NCBI RefSeq assembly: GCF_030622045.1
Contig: NZ_CP130886.1
Coordinates: forward strand, 620,001 to 684,000
From: Planctellipticum variicoloris
Lineage (GTDB): Bacteria; Planctomycetota; Planctomycetia; Planctomycetales; Planctomycetaceae
Direction of reading: 5' to 3'
Length of the DNA: 64,000 bases
Shown here: in pieces, positions 28,260 through 36,645 of the stretch
Layout of the letters: the number at the start of each line of letters is the position of its first letter
Numbering within the stretch: position 1 is the stretch's first letter
Position numbers and translations under genes: made by a program
The notes under the pieces: generated by a model
The model's input: the letters and a program-made list of their open reading frames with translations, nothing else
What the model was told of the DNA's origin: nothing
Databases searched by the model: none

Positions 28260-29356
28260 TTCGCATCGCCCGGCGGCGGTCCCGGCGGTCGCGGTCCGCC
28301 CGGGGGACCGTTGTCGAGAAAACTGCGGATGCGTTCGCCCGGCCGCTGCGGCCCGCCGCCGTCGCCATTGCGCGGCGGGAATCCGGGGCCGCGTCCGTCG
28401 GAGCCTGAACTGCGATCGCCGGGGCGTCGCCCCGGTCGCAGTAGCATCAGTCGCTCAAAATCGGGGTCGGGATGCTTCTTGAAATAGGCCCGGATCATCT
28501 CCCGCCGCCATTCGTCGCGCGTGAGCTGATTGAGTTCGAAGCGCTGGGAGGGTTCCAGGTCGGAAAAATACTTCACCAGCGTGGCGTCATCGGGAGTCCG
28601 TTTCTCGATCTCCCGGTGCGTCTCGTGAAACAGCGACCGGCCGATGACCCCCGCCCAGGCGCCCCAGAGCATCCGCTGACGGTCGGGCGTCGACAAAAAA
28701 TCCCGCACTGCCGGCGTTTCCACGGCTTCGAGCATCTTATCGAAGGGGAGCACGATCGCGCCGGCGTCGATCGGCGGACGCCACAGATTCCCTGCGATCG
28801 CCCAGGCTCGCTCCAGCTTGCCGATGTCGTCTCCAGCCTCCGGCAGTCGCGCCTGTCGGTCTTCCGGCAGAGCACTCTTGACGAGCTCCAGAACGGTCAG
28901 CAGCTCGGAAGTTTCCAGAGTCGGCACCTGCCACGGATTGCGACTGCCGGACTCCAGCTCCGGGAGGGGCATCTCTTCCTTTTCGACCTGCTCCTTCCGG
29001 AACTTCTCGACCAGATCCCGCCGCTTGTTGATGTCCTGCTCCAGCCGCAGTTCTTCCCGCTGACCCGGCGTGAGCGTCTGCAGCCAGGCCGTATAGGTCG
29101 CCATCAACTGCTTCAAGCCGGGATCGCTCTCCACCGTCGCACTCAGATGGCGATAGGCCGCCTGTTCTTCCGCAGTCAACTGCCGGAAGGTTTCGATGTT
29201 CTTCTGCAGCCGCGCGCGATCCTCCGCAGTCATCTGCTTGACCCGGTTCGCGCGTTCCGCAAGATTCACGTCGTCGCCGGCCGCGGCTGGCCGACCGGCG
29301 AACAGCCAGACGACCCCGAGCATCCCCATGACGACGAACGTCAATGGACGGCTCAT
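28256..29356 (-). CDS. Secreted charged helical protein (DUF3106-like), candidate sensor
   Basis: 366 residues with a signal peptide (cleavage near AAAG). The mature part is highly charged and helical, with repeated phrases such as MTAEDRARLQKNIETFRQLT, LTAEEQAAYRHL and LTPGQREELRL, like DUF3106 and periplasmic metal-sensor helical proteins. The tail is Gly/Pro/Arg-rich (GPPGGPRPPGPPPG). It overlaps the anti-sigma candidate upstream (ATGA at 29353-29356) and nnrE downstream (ATGA). The position suggests a periplasmic modulator of the sigma/anti-sigma pair, by analogy with CnrX-type systems; this is inference. Confidence 0.65.
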   Translation of the reverse strand: MSRPLTFVVMGMLGVVWLFAGRPAAAGDDVNLAERANRVKQMTAEDRARLQKNIETFRQLTAEEQAAYRHLSATVESDPGLKQLMATYTAWLQTLTPGQREELRLEQDINKRRDLVEKFRKEQVEKEEMPLPELESGSRNPWQVPTLETSELLTVLELVKSALPEDRQARLPEAGDDIGKLERAWAIAGNLWRPPIDAGAIVLPFDKMLEAVETPAVRDFLSTPDRQRMLWGAWAGVIGRSLFHETHREIEKRTPDDATLVKYFSDLEPSQRFELNQLTRDEWRREMIRAYFKKHPDPDFERLMLLRPGRRPGDRSSGSDGRGPGFPPRNGDGGGPQRPGERIRSFLDNGPPGGPRPPGPPPGDAK

Positions 29357-29865
29357 GGGGAGCCTCCCTGACCGACGGGCTCCGCGAACGCGTTAATCTT
29401 CTTCAACTGCTGCAGAAACTCCACGTCCTTGACGTCCTGATACTGATGCAGCTTCTCCAGCAGCGGAAGATCGCGGAGCACTTCCTCGTGCGGATTCGGC
29501 ACCCACCGGCTCGTGATCTGAAACCCGATGGCGGCCGAAAGCAGAATCGCAATCGCCCAGACCGCCACCACTCGACCTCGCCGGACGTACTCGAACCACG
29601 GCTGGTCGGTGATCGGCGTGCGAGTTTCGGCCACCTTGAGAGTGGACATGGTCGTTTCGGCAAAGTCAGTCGGGGCGGCGACTCGCGGGAGCACGTCCAG
29701 CAGTTCCCACGTCCGCGCCAGTGCTTCGACCTCGTGCCGGGCGACTTCGCTCCGGGCCAGCACCTGATCGATCTGTCCGGACCGCGACTCATCCAGCTCG
29801 CCATCCAGGTAGGCGACCAGGTCGTCTCGGTGCTCGGCAGTCAGTCGCGGGGCTTTGTCCATCAC
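29353..29865 (-). CDS. Candidate membrane anti-sigma factor
   Basis: 170 residues. The N-terminal cytosolic domain resembles anti-sigma modules: LTAEHRDDLVAYLDGELDES, with paired helices to about residue 60, but the HxxxCxxC zinc motif is absent. One membrane helix at about 98-116 (VVAVWAIAILLSAAIGF) is followed by a short periplasmic tail. It lies 89 bp downstream of the ECF sigma factor gene on the same strand, the standard arrangement for an anti-sigma factor. It probably sequesters that sigma factor at the membrane. Met2 is an equally likely start. Confidence 0.75.
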   Translation of the reverse strand: MMDKAPRLTAEHRDDLVAYLDGELDESRSGQIDQVLARSEVARHEVEALARTWELLDVLPRVAAPTDFAETTMSTLKVAETRTPITDQPWFEYVRRGRVVAVWAIAILLSAAIGFQITSRWVPNPHEEVLRDLPLLEKLHQYQDVKDVEFLQQLKKINAFAEPVGQGGSP

Positions 29866-29954
29866 ACCGTCAATTGTCGTTCTGAAGCCTTCAGGTTACG
29901 GCCTTTGCAGGCCGTCTCACTCCACGTTCGCCGGATTTTCCGGCCGGCCTCAAC

Positions 29955-30599
29955 TCAAGCGGACTTGTGAATCTGGATGTAGGCGTCCAGCACCTGCCGC
30001 AGGTTCTCCCGGGCGCGGGACAACAGCGACTTCACCGCGGCCGGCGTCATCTCCATCGCGTCCCCGATGTCCTGGTAGCTCATATCTTCGAACTTGTGCA
30101 GCAGCACCGCCATTCGCTGGCGCTCGTTCAGTCCCAGCAGCGCCTCGTGCACGACCGCCTGCATCTCAATCTTGTCGAGCTGTCGCGTCGGCATCAGCGC
30201 CGACTTTTCCTGAACCAGCGATTCTTCCGGCCGAACCCCCATCATGCTCGACTCGCCCCCCGCAAACGCCACTTCGCGCTTGCGGCCCCGGTCCCGGCGG
30301 GAATTGCTCGCCAGATTGTTCGCGATCCGGAAAATCCAGGTCGAAAACCGCGCGGTCGGAACGTAACCGTGACGCGAACGATAAATTCGCAAAAAGACTT
30401 CCTGCGCCAGGTCTTCGGCCTGCTCCTGACTCTGCAGGTGGTGGGAAAAAATGTTGACCAGCCGGTCCTGATACGCCTTCACGAGTTGAGAAAACGCCTC
30501 GTCATCGTCCTCACGGGCGCGCAGCATCAACTGGACTTCCGGGTCGTGGAGATACCCGGAGTCTTCCTTGGCGACGGGCACGCTCGTCGAAGACGCCAC
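29955..30599 (-). CDS. ECF-type RNA polymerase sigma factor
   Basis: Extracytoplasmic-function sigma factor. The region after EDSGYLHDPEVQLMLRARE carries sigma2 (FSQLVKAYQDRLVNIF, EDLAQEVFLRIYR, FSTWIFRIANNLASN) and sigma4 (GLNERQRMAVLLHKFEDMSYQDIGDAMEMTPAAVKSL, shown here only to name it as region 4). The start is uncertain: GTG at 30599 gives 214 residues and fits the family N-terminus; the open frame extends to ATG 30836, but that extension crosses strong inverted repeats and looks non-coding. First gene of the operon with the anti-sigma candidate, the helical secreted protein and nnrE. Confidence 0.9.
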   Translation of the reverse strand: MASSTSVPVAKEDSGYLHDPEVQLMLRAREDDDEAFSQLVKAYQDRLVNIFSHHLQSQEQAEDLAQEVFLRIYRSRHGYVPTARFSTWIFRIANNLASNSRRDRGRKREVAFAGGESSMMGVRPEESLVQEKSALMPTRQLDKIEMQAVVHEALLGLNERQRMAVLLHKFEDMSYQDIGDAMEMTPAAVKSLLSRARENLRQVLDAYIQIHKSA

Positions 30600-30622
30600 T
30601 GAGGCAACCTGAATTTCGTTTG

Positions 30623-30644
30623 CGGGCGAACCGCGGTTCGCCCG
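30623..30644. promoter_or_regulatory. Perfect 22-bp palindrome upstream of the sigma gene
   Basis: Self-complementary over 22 bp with core CGAACCGCGGTTCG, 24 bp upstream of the proposed GTG. Candidate operator, or a dispersed palindrome. Confidence 0.55.
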
Positions 30645-30668
30645 TATGACAGACCAAACACCAGGACC

Positions 30669-30706
30669 GCCGGAAAGTTTCTGCCAGGCAGCAAAGCCTT
30701 TCCGGC
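30669..30706. repeat. Hairpin in the leader of the sigma-factor gene
   Basis: Outer arms GCCGGAAAG (30669-30677) and CTTTCCGGC (30698-30706), inner arms CTGCC and GGCAG. The 335-bp gap 30600-30934 between divergent genes holds nothing else recognised. Confidence 0.5.
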
Positions 30707-30934
30707 AAAACGATATCGACGTTCCAACAAGTATATTCTCACCGACCTCCAGCGTCTGCCCCAAAGCTCGGGCTTCGGGAATCGGGCCTCGGGCTTCGCA
30801 GAAAAGATCGGTGAAGCGAATTGCGAGGCTCAACATCCCGTGGTATCAGGAAATGTCCGGTCATCCCTGCTCGCGACCTTCCAGCGGCCATTTGCTCTGC
30901 GAAGCCCGAATCCCGAATCCCGAAGCCCGCCGCA

Positions 30935-32110
30935 ATGCCATTCTCCCCCCTCCCCCTCAGCTATTGCACGAACGTCCATCCCGGCCGCACTCTCGCCGAG
31001 GTGGAAGATGGTCTCGACCGCTACACCGTCGACATCCAGCGGCGATTCGGTCATCCCCTGGCCGCCGGGCTCTGGCTGGCCCAGCCGATCATCCGGGAAT
31101 TGCAGTCCACCCCCGACGCAGTCGCCCAGTTCCGCGACGGGCTCACTCGTCGCGGCCTGACCTGCCACACGCTCAACGCCTTTCCCTACGGCGATTTCCA
31201 CAGCGACCGCGTCAAAGAGCAGGTCTATCTCCCCGACTGGACCGATCCCCGCCGGGAGGGATACACCCTGCATTGCGCAGAAGTCCTGGCTCAGCTCCTG
31301 CCGCCGGAGACCGACGGGAGCATTTCCACGGTGCCGCTGGGCTTCAAAGCCCTCGCTGATCGTCCCGGATTCATCGAGACGTGTATCGAACGGCTGCTGA
31401 ACCTGACCGTCGCCCTCGACCGGCTGCGCCAGACCACCGGCCGCACGATTCGCCTGGCGATCGAACCCGAACCCCTCTGCGTCCTCGAAACCACGCCGGA
31501 AGCGATCGCCTTCTTCGAAAAACTCTTTGCCGCTGCTGCAACTCAGGGAATCGAACCGCTGGCCCGCAATTTCCTGGGGCTGTGCTACGACGTCTGCCAT
31601 CAGGCCGTCGAATTCGAAGATGTTCCCGCCTCGCTCCGCCAGCTCCGTTCCGCAGGCATCCGCATCAATAAACTCCACATCTCCTGCGCGATCCACCTGG
31701 ACGATCCTGGCCGCAATGCGGAAGGCCGGGCCGCGCTGGCCCGTTATGTCGAACCCCGTTACCTGCACCAGACGTTCGCCCTGCTCCCCGACGGCGGCCG
31801 GATCTCGGCGACGGATCTCGACGCCGATCTCGCCTCCGCCCCGCCGGCCGAATTTGCCAACGCCACCGCATGGAGAATTCATTTCCACGTCCCGGTCGAC
31901 TCCGAAGCGCTCGGCCCCCTCCGGACCACCCGCCCCGAACTGCGCCAGGCCCTGGAGACAATTCGCGACTGGGACGACGCTCCGCACCTGGAAGTCGAAA
32001 CCTACACGTGGGAAGTCCTGCCGGACGGAGGTCGGCCGCAGCTCGCCGAAGGCTTCGCCCGCGAACTGACCGCGACTCGGGCGCTGCTGGCCGAAATCGC
32101 CGCACGGTGA
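30935..32110 (+). CDS. eboE: EboE-like TIM-barrel protein
   Basis: 391 residues. The N-terminus LSYCTNVHPGRTLAEVEDGL and downstream LTCHTLNAFPYGDFH, RLAIEPEPLCVLET, LGLCYDVCHQAVEFED and LHISCAIHL fit the xylose-isomerase-like TIM-barrel protein EboE of the ebo (metabolite traffic) cluster, which in cyanobacteria helps export scytonemin precursors. Conserved acidic and histidine residues (E-P-E, D-V-C-H) suit a metal-dependent barrel active site. None of the usual ebo partners (eboA-D, F) is nearby, so this is an orphan. The start at 30935 was set by the family N-terminus; no clear Shine-Dalgarno is present. Divergent from the sigma-factor operon. Confidence 0.75.
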   Translation: MPFSPLPLSYCTNVHPGRTLAEVEDGLDRYTVDIQRRFGHPLAAGLWLAQPIIRELQSTPDAVAQFRDGLTRRGLTCHTLNAFPYGDFHSDRVKEQVYLPDWTDPRREGYTLHCAEVLAQLLPPETDGSISTVPLGFKALADRPGFIETCIERLLNLTVALDRLRQTTGRTIRLAIEPEPLCVLETTPEAIAFFEKLFAAAATQGIEPLARNFLGLCYDVCHQAVEFEDVPASLRQLRSAGIRINKLHISCAIHLDDPGRNAEGRAALARYVEPRYLHQTFALLPDGGRISATDLDADLASAPPAEFANATAWRIHFHVPVDSEALGPLRTTRPELRQALETIRDWDDAPHLEVETYTWEVLPDGGRPQLAEGFARELTATRALLAEIAAR

Positions 32111-32217
32111 TTCGCTGGACTCGACCGCAGTTGGTCGTGGTATGCTGTCGGGCGCTGTGAAAACCGACCGTCAAGAATCCAACGGATCGCCCGTGCGATC
32201 CTCCGGGAGCCGATCCG

Positions 32218-32655
32218 ATGAAGCGTATCGCCAGTTTGCTGCTGCTGTTGTCCGCCGCGGGCTGCATGGAATCGCTGGACAAGCAGGCCCAGAAAGATCC
32301 GAACTCCATCATCGGCAAGACGACGCAGAACATCGGCGAGTTCAAGCCGGAAGCCGGGGCGCAAGTCAGCGACAGCAAGATCCGCGCGACCGACCCGATC
32401 ACCGCCCCGGTCAGCGCCTATGGCCCGATGCTGGAGCAGATCAGCAAGACGCACATCGCCCACGCCGTGAACCTGTACCATGCCACCAACGACAAGTACC
32501 CGGCGAGCCTGGACGAGTTCATGAAAGAGATCATCATTCCCAACAATATCAAGCTGCCGGTCCTGCCGGGCGGCAAGCAGTACCAGTACGACGTCGAAAA
32601 CCACCAGCTCGTCGTGGTCGACGCGCCGGTCGAGGGCGCGAATCCGACGCCGTAA
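32218..32655 (+). CDS. Small lipoprotein with pseudopilin-like C-terminal motif
   Basis: 145 residues with a lipoprotein signal (LLLLLSAAGC, lipid on Cys16). A mid-section helix and the phrase HAVNLYHATNDKYPASLDEF resemble the C-terminal part of type II secretion major pseudopilins (GspG), where YP..L.EL follows the long helix. The end QYQYDVENHQLVV is strand-like. Function unknown. The ATG at 32218 follows GGGAG. Confidence 0.7.
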   Translation: MKRIASLLLLLSAAGCMESLDKQAQKDPNSIIGKTTQNIGEFKPEAGAQVSDSKIRATDPITAPVSAYGPMLEQISKTHIAHAVNLYHATNDKYPASLDEFMKEIIIPNNIKLPVLPGGKQYQYDVENHQLVVVDAPVEGANPTP

Positions 32656-32807
32656 GGCGAATCGACTCGCAGACCGTAGGGCCGCGCGCGCCCGGCCGCC
32701 TTCGATGAGCGCGTCCCGATTCGATGTCGATGCTCGGAAGTCCGGTCACCCGACCTCTGGCGTCGAGAGGCGACATCTTGAGCCCCGAAGTGGGCGTCGG
32801 GCTGTAG

Positions 32808-32857
32808 CCACGGGTGAAACGGAGTCCGCCGACCGGCGGACGGAGTGCAACCCGTGG
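32808..32857. repeat. Nested inverted repeat (cruciform-like)
   Basis: Outer arms CCACGGGT / ACCCGTGG and inner arms TCCGCCG / CGGCGGA with a 2-nt loop. Lies just before a possible 45-codon frame. Resembles dispersed planctomycete intergenic repeats. Confidence 0.6.
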
Positions 32858-32860
32858 AAC

Positions 32861-32998
32861 ATGACGCCCTCGACAATCGCCCGGGAACGGGCGACGGAAC
32901 TGCTCCTGTCTCCGAAGTCCGATCCTTTGGCTGCAGCAACGCTGGAATGCCTGGCCCGCGGGCTGCAGGTGCAGCCGGACGAGATCGCGACTTTCTGA
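32861..32998 (+). CDS. Possible very small protein (45 aa), unsupported by homology
   Basis: Frame starting MTPSTIARERATELLLSP and ending VQPDEIATF. Composition is protein-like (amphipathic helix), but there is no clear Shine-Dalgarno and I recognise no family. It may be chance. The rest of the gap 32656-33022 contains only the cruciform repeat. Confidence 0.25.
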   Translation: MTPSTIARERATELLLSPKSDPLAAATLECLARGLQVQPDEIATF

Positions 32999-33022
32999 TT
33001 CCCACGTTTCCTCGCTCGATCT

Positions 33023-33754
33023 TCAGCACCCCGCCAGAAACTCCAACCACGCCACCAGCACCTCTTCCGGGATCTCGTGGCTTCCTGGAAACGGCGTGTA
33101 GGTCACCCGGCAGCCGGCGTCGCTGAACAGATCCCGCAGCGCCTCCGCCCCGCTGATCGGCAGCACCGGATCGTAGCTGCCGTGGCTGATGAAGACCGGC
33201 AGACCGGCCCGCTCCGCTGCCAGCCGCTTCCACTCGTCTTCACACAGCAGCGTCCCGCTTAACAGCGTCAGGCCCGCCGGGGACACCGGCAGCCGCAGCG
33301 CCACATCGGTGCTGACCATCGCCCCCTGCGAAAAACCTCCCAGCACAAACTGCGACAGCGACACTCCCGACGTTTCGCTCCAGATCTGCAGCGTTTCCGT
33401 CAGAGCGGCGCTGGCGACATCCAGCCCCGGCGGCACCGTTTTCCGGAGCGAGTCTCCCCGTCCCGTGGCCACCAGTTGCTGCAGGGCCATCACGTTGAGC
33501 TCCCACCAGGCGCGACCTCCCGGCAGACCCATCTCGGACATGTCCAGCGGTGCGGCGGGAAACAGAAACTGCACCCGCGCCGCCAGCTCCGGAGAGGCCC
33601 CCAGCACCGCCGGCCCCAGCCCGACCAGGTCCGTCCCCGGCGCACCGAAACCGTGGCAGAGCACAACGACCCGGTCGGGCGTCTGCCCCGGCGGGAGCTG
33701 ATCGACCACCACACATTTCAGCGAACCAACTTTCACACTGCGCTGCGGCATCAC
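33023..33754 (-). CDS. Phospholipase/carboxylesterase-type alpha/beta hydrolase
   Basis: 243-residue cytosolic serine esterase of the phospholipase/carboxylesterase family. Signature features: VVVLCHGFGAPGTDLVGLG (oxyanion loop), nucleophile elbow FVLGGFSQGAMVS (GxSxG), the acid in VFISHGSYDPVLPI, and the catalytic histidine in PFPGSHEIPEEV. Length is slightly above the usual 220. The substrate is probably a short acyl ester or lysophospholipid. Transcribed alone. Met2 is an alternative start. Confidence 0.9.
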   Translation of the reverse strand: MMPQRSVKVGSLKCVVVDQLPPGQTPDRVVVLCHGFGAPGTDLVGLGPAVLGASPELAARVQFLFPAAPLDMSEMGLPGGRAWWELNVMALQQLVATGRGDSLRKTVPPGLDVASAALTETLQIWSETSGVSLSQFVLGGFSQGAMVSTDVALRLPVSPAGLTLLSGTLLCEDEWKRLAAERAGLPVFISHGSYDPVLPISGAEALRDLFSDAGCRVTYTPFPGSHEIPEEVLVAWLEFLAGC

Positions 33755-34112
33755 GACCTCAATGTTCCGGGAGAATTCAAACGATCTGCAGAATCCCCGA
33801 ACCGGCGGCGTTTCGCCAGCCCGGCGGACCTTGCCGATCCTGAAATCCGGACGCTGGAATCGTCGTCATCCCGATGACATCGCCGCTCATTGCGACCGCA
33901 CCGTCCGGCAGTTGTCGCCGGCTGCCACTGAGACCCTGCGGTCGGCGCAAGGTCTTGCCGTCACTGCGATTGCAATTCGGCTCACATCGAGCCTCCTTCT
34001 GTGGCACGCGATGTGTAATGACTTGGAATTGTCGCGTGGTTTCCGGGCGGGACAGCGGTCGTCCGTTGTCCTGCCTCCGCGGGTTCTTTCGCACGACGTT
34101 CCGGAGGAAATG
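33755..34112. other. Intergenic region, 358 bp, divergent
   Basis: Contains an imperfect family D-like palindrome at 33905-33921 (CCGGCAG-TTG-TCGCCGG). No credible coding frame, although one frame stays open across it. Confidence 0.4.
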
Positions 34113-34748
34113 ATGTCTCCCATCCGTCAATCGCTGGTCATCCTCGCCGCCACTCTGCTCAGCGGACCGTCGCTCGCCTGGGCGGCCTCGCCCCCGTCGA
34201 CGACGATCCTGGTCCGCAACGCCCGGCAGTTGCATGCCATCGTCGATCGCGATTTCCGCGCTTCCCCGCTCTATCCGCAACTCTGTCAGGCGACCGAGCG
34301 GATCGAGCAGCGGGCGGAGTCGATTCGGAATCATCTCGGCCATCCCGCTTCACAGACCCAGATCCGGCAGAACCTGATGGAACTGGATGCCGCCGTCGCC
34401 AATCTCGACCAGCTCGTCGCCCAGCTCCCCGCGCGAACGGTCCTGCAGGCCCACCAGGCCAGCTATCAGAAAAGCGCCGCCGTGCAGGTCACCATCGGCA
34501 ACGGCTACATCTACCAGGCGACGCCGACCTACCGTCCGCCGGCCGCCCTCAATCCCCGCGACATCGCCCGGCTGCAAAACGCCCTGGCTGACGTCGATAC
34601 GGCCGCCGCAGACTTCAGTTGCGCTCTCTCCGCCTGGGAACGGACCATCCTCTGGGATCACGGCGGCTGGGACCGCCCGCGTCGCACGCCGGTCGTGCCG
34701 CCAGTCCCCTGGGGACTGAGCGACTCACGCCACCCGCAATGGCGGTAG
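34113..34748 (+). CDS. Secreted helical protein, function unknown
   Basis: 211 residues with a signal peptide (cleavage near AWAA). The mature chain is mostly helical (LCQATERIEQRAESIRNHLG, LMELDAAVANLDQLVAQL) with a strand-rich middle (AAVQVTIGNGYIYQATPTY) and a Pro-rich tail. I do not recognise a family. A strong GGAGGA precedes two adjacent ATGs; the second (34113) has the better spacing. Confidence 0.65.
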   Translation: MSPIRQSLVILAATLLSGPSLAWAASPPSTTILVRNARQLHAIVDRDFRASPLYPQLCQATERIEQRAESIRNHLGHPASQTQIRQNLMELDAAVANLDQLVAQLPARTVLQAHQASYQKSAAVQVTIGNGYIYQATPTYRPPAALNPRDIARLQNALADVDTAAADFSCALSAWERTILWDHGGWDRPRRTPVVPPVPWGLSDSRHPQWR

Positions 34749-34782
34749 CCATTGTGCCTGCATGGAATTGGTCGTCAGAGGA

Positions 34783-34980
34783 AACCACGAATGACACGAA
34801 TTCGCACGAATGCGATTGGGAGCAATTCAATCGGAGAGATACCAGAACAAGATCATGTTCTGGCTTCAGCCGTAGAAACGTCGGTAATTATATGGCCCCG
34901 ATCCCTCAGCGAACTTGCCCGTGATACTCGTAAGCCCTGATCTTCAGATTCATTTGTGTCGATTCGTGTGATTCGCGGTT
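34783..34980. repeat. 198-bp element bounded by 30-bp inverted repeats
   Basis: Ends 34783-34812 and 34951-34980 are inverted repeats of the (A)CCACGAATSACACGAAT type, matching at about 25 of 30 positions. No transposase is inside. Resembles widespread non-autonomous intergenic repeats. It occupies most of the 335-bp gap 34749-35083. Confidence 0.65.
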
Positions 34981-35083
34981 GCGGTCTCTTTCCCGCACGA
35001 ACCCACTCGCCGCCGTTCACGGCATCCACGCCCAACCCATCTCTGAGTCGGCACAAACCGGCCGTGCCGGCCGGCCGGGCCGG

Positions 35084-35920
35084 TTATTTGTAGAGGAGTT
35101 GTTCGGGGCGCGGGAGATCGTCCAGGCTGCCGATTCCGAACAGCGACAGAAAACGCGCCGTCGTCACGTACGGCACGTCTTTGGGGCGGTCGGGATGACG
35201 TTTGACGGCGATCAGCTCCCGGCGGAGGAGCTGTCTTAGCACCGGCCCGCACTGCGGCCGACCAAGATCCTCGATCTCTTTCTGGCTGATCGGCTGGTGA
35301 TAGGCGACGACGGCCAGGATTTCGAGGACTTCCTGCGACAGACGGACCTCTTTGGGACCCTGCCCGTAGACCTTGGCCCGGATCCGGTCATAGTCCTCGT
35401 GCAGCGTGAGGCGATAGCCCCCTTCGACCAGACGGACTTCGTAAGGGCGATTCTCCGCGGCGTACCGGCGGTTCAGGGAGTCGATGAGCCGCTCGACCAT
35501 CGCCACTTCCGCATCGGTCCGCAGCACCGACAGCAGCCGCTTCGCCGTCAGCGGCTGACCTCCGACAAACAGGCAAGCTTCGATAATCTGCTCGGGGGTG
35601 ACGGTCGGTTCGGCAACGGCGGCCGCAGGCGGGGGGGAAGCCCGTTCGGTCAACTCTCTGGCGAGCTGCTGAGCGCCTGCAGAAACGCCTTCCTGAGGTG
35701 CAGCGACCGGACTGTTGTCTACGCCGTCCTCAGGGGCCGCCGGCGGGGTCGGGATCGTCGCCTCGGCGAATTCCAGCGTTTCCAGCGCCTTGCGATAGGC
35801 CGCTTCCAGGTCGTCGCCGGACCAGTCGGCCTCCGTATCGCTGTCTTCGAACGCGGCGAACGGCAGCCCGGTCGACTCCGCCGAGATTTCGTCGGGAAGA
35901 TCGTCTTCGTTTTCCGTCAT
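35084..35920 (-). CDS. scpB: Segregation and condensation protein B
   Basis: Subunit of the SMC-ScpAB condensin that organises chromosomes. 278 residues, longer than the usual 180-220 because of an acidic, low-complexity N-terminal extension (residues 1-105). The ScpB core begins VTPEQIIEACLFVGGQPLT and contains YEVRLVEGGYRLTLHEDY, LSQEVLEILAVVAYHQPISQ, GPVLRQLLRRELI and the ending FLSLFGIGSLDDLP, forming tandem winged helices. The start at 35920 follows GAGGAG. ScpA is not in the window. Confidence 0.93.
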   Translation of the reverse strand: MTENEDDLPDEISAESTGLPFAAFEDSDTEADWSGDDLEAAYRKALETLEFAEATIPTPPAAPEDGVDNSPVAAPQEGVSAGAQQLARELTERASPPPAAAVAEPTVTPEQIIEACLFVGGQPLTAKRLLSVLRTDAEVAMVERLIDSLNRRYAAENRPYEVRLVEGGYRLTLHEDYDRIRAKVYGQGPKEVRLSQEVLEILAVVAYHQPISQKEIEDLGRPQCGPVLRQLLRRELIAVKRHPDRPKDVPYVTTARFLSLFGIGSLDDLPRPEQLLYK

Positions 35921-36031
35921 GCCGCTCCTCCTCCCCGTGCTGCCGATGAACGGGACTATCGGGCGCTTGTCGGAAACGGTCAAGACGGAGTCGTCTGACA
36001 GGATGCGACGCTGGCTCGATAAAAACGCAAA

Positions 36032-36061
36032 GAGCCGGTCGGAATGGCTTCCGACCGGCTC
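36032..36061 (-). terminator. Strong Rho-independent terminator
   Basis: Perfect 13-bp stem and 4-nt loop, followed on the minus strand by TTTGCGTTTTTATCG. It ends the 36094-36645 gene. Confidence 0.85.
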
Positions 36062-36093
36062 CTGAGGTGCATTGGCCACGCGGCCTGCGTGCA

Positions 36094-36645
36094 TCAGTTG
36101 TTGTAGTTGACGATGACCATGCCCCGAACCGACGTAATGGCGACTTCGTAGCGCCCGAAGTCGTAGATCACCTTGTCGCCCTGGCGGCGGCACTTGATCT
36201 TCGGGCATTCGCACGGCGGAACGCAGATCTGCACGTTCACGCATTGCGGTCCGCACGTGTTGCAGGGATCCTTGCAAGGATCGGCCACCTGAACCACCAT
36301 CGGAATGGCGCACGGGTGGATCTTGCGCAGATCGCGATAACGCACGTTCTCGTACAGGGCCACGGGACCCATGACCGAATTCGGCACGTCTTCATACGTC
36401 GGATACGCGTGTCCCGGCGGCAGCTCCTGCGGAGCATAACCGCTGCCGAGCGGCGCCGGCATTGGAACCGGGTCCAGCGCCCCCGGAATCGACGGGATCG
36501 GCGTCGGTGACGCCTGCCCGAGCAGAGCCGGTCCGCCGAATCCCAGGCTGCGCGAGTAACCGCGGAGCGCCGGACCCTCGGCGGCGACTGCGGCCGAAGC
36601 CACCGTCATCACGCAGAGCGTCCACATTGCAATTTGCTTCACCAT
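36094..36645 (-). CDS. Cys-rich small secreted protein
   Basis: 183 residues, signal peptide cut near AVAA. The middle has a Pro-rich stretch and a Tyr-containing segment, then a cysteine cluster PCKDPCNTCGPQCVNVQICV PPCECPKIKC (ten or so cysteines, written here with a break). It ends with strands DKVIYDFGRYEVAITSVRG. Probably disulphide-rich and located at the cell surface. No recognised family. The inner start follows AAGGAG. A strong terminator follows. Confidence 0.7.
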   Translation of the reverse strand: MVKQIAMWTLCVMTVASAAVAAEGPALRGYSRSLGFGGPALLGQASPTPIPSIPGALDPVPMPAPLGSGYAPQELPPGHAYPTYEDVPNSVMGPVALYENVRYRDLRKIHPCAIPMVVQVADPCKDPCNTCGPQCVNVQICVPPCECPKIKCRRQGDKVIYDFGRYEVAITSVRGMVIVNYNN

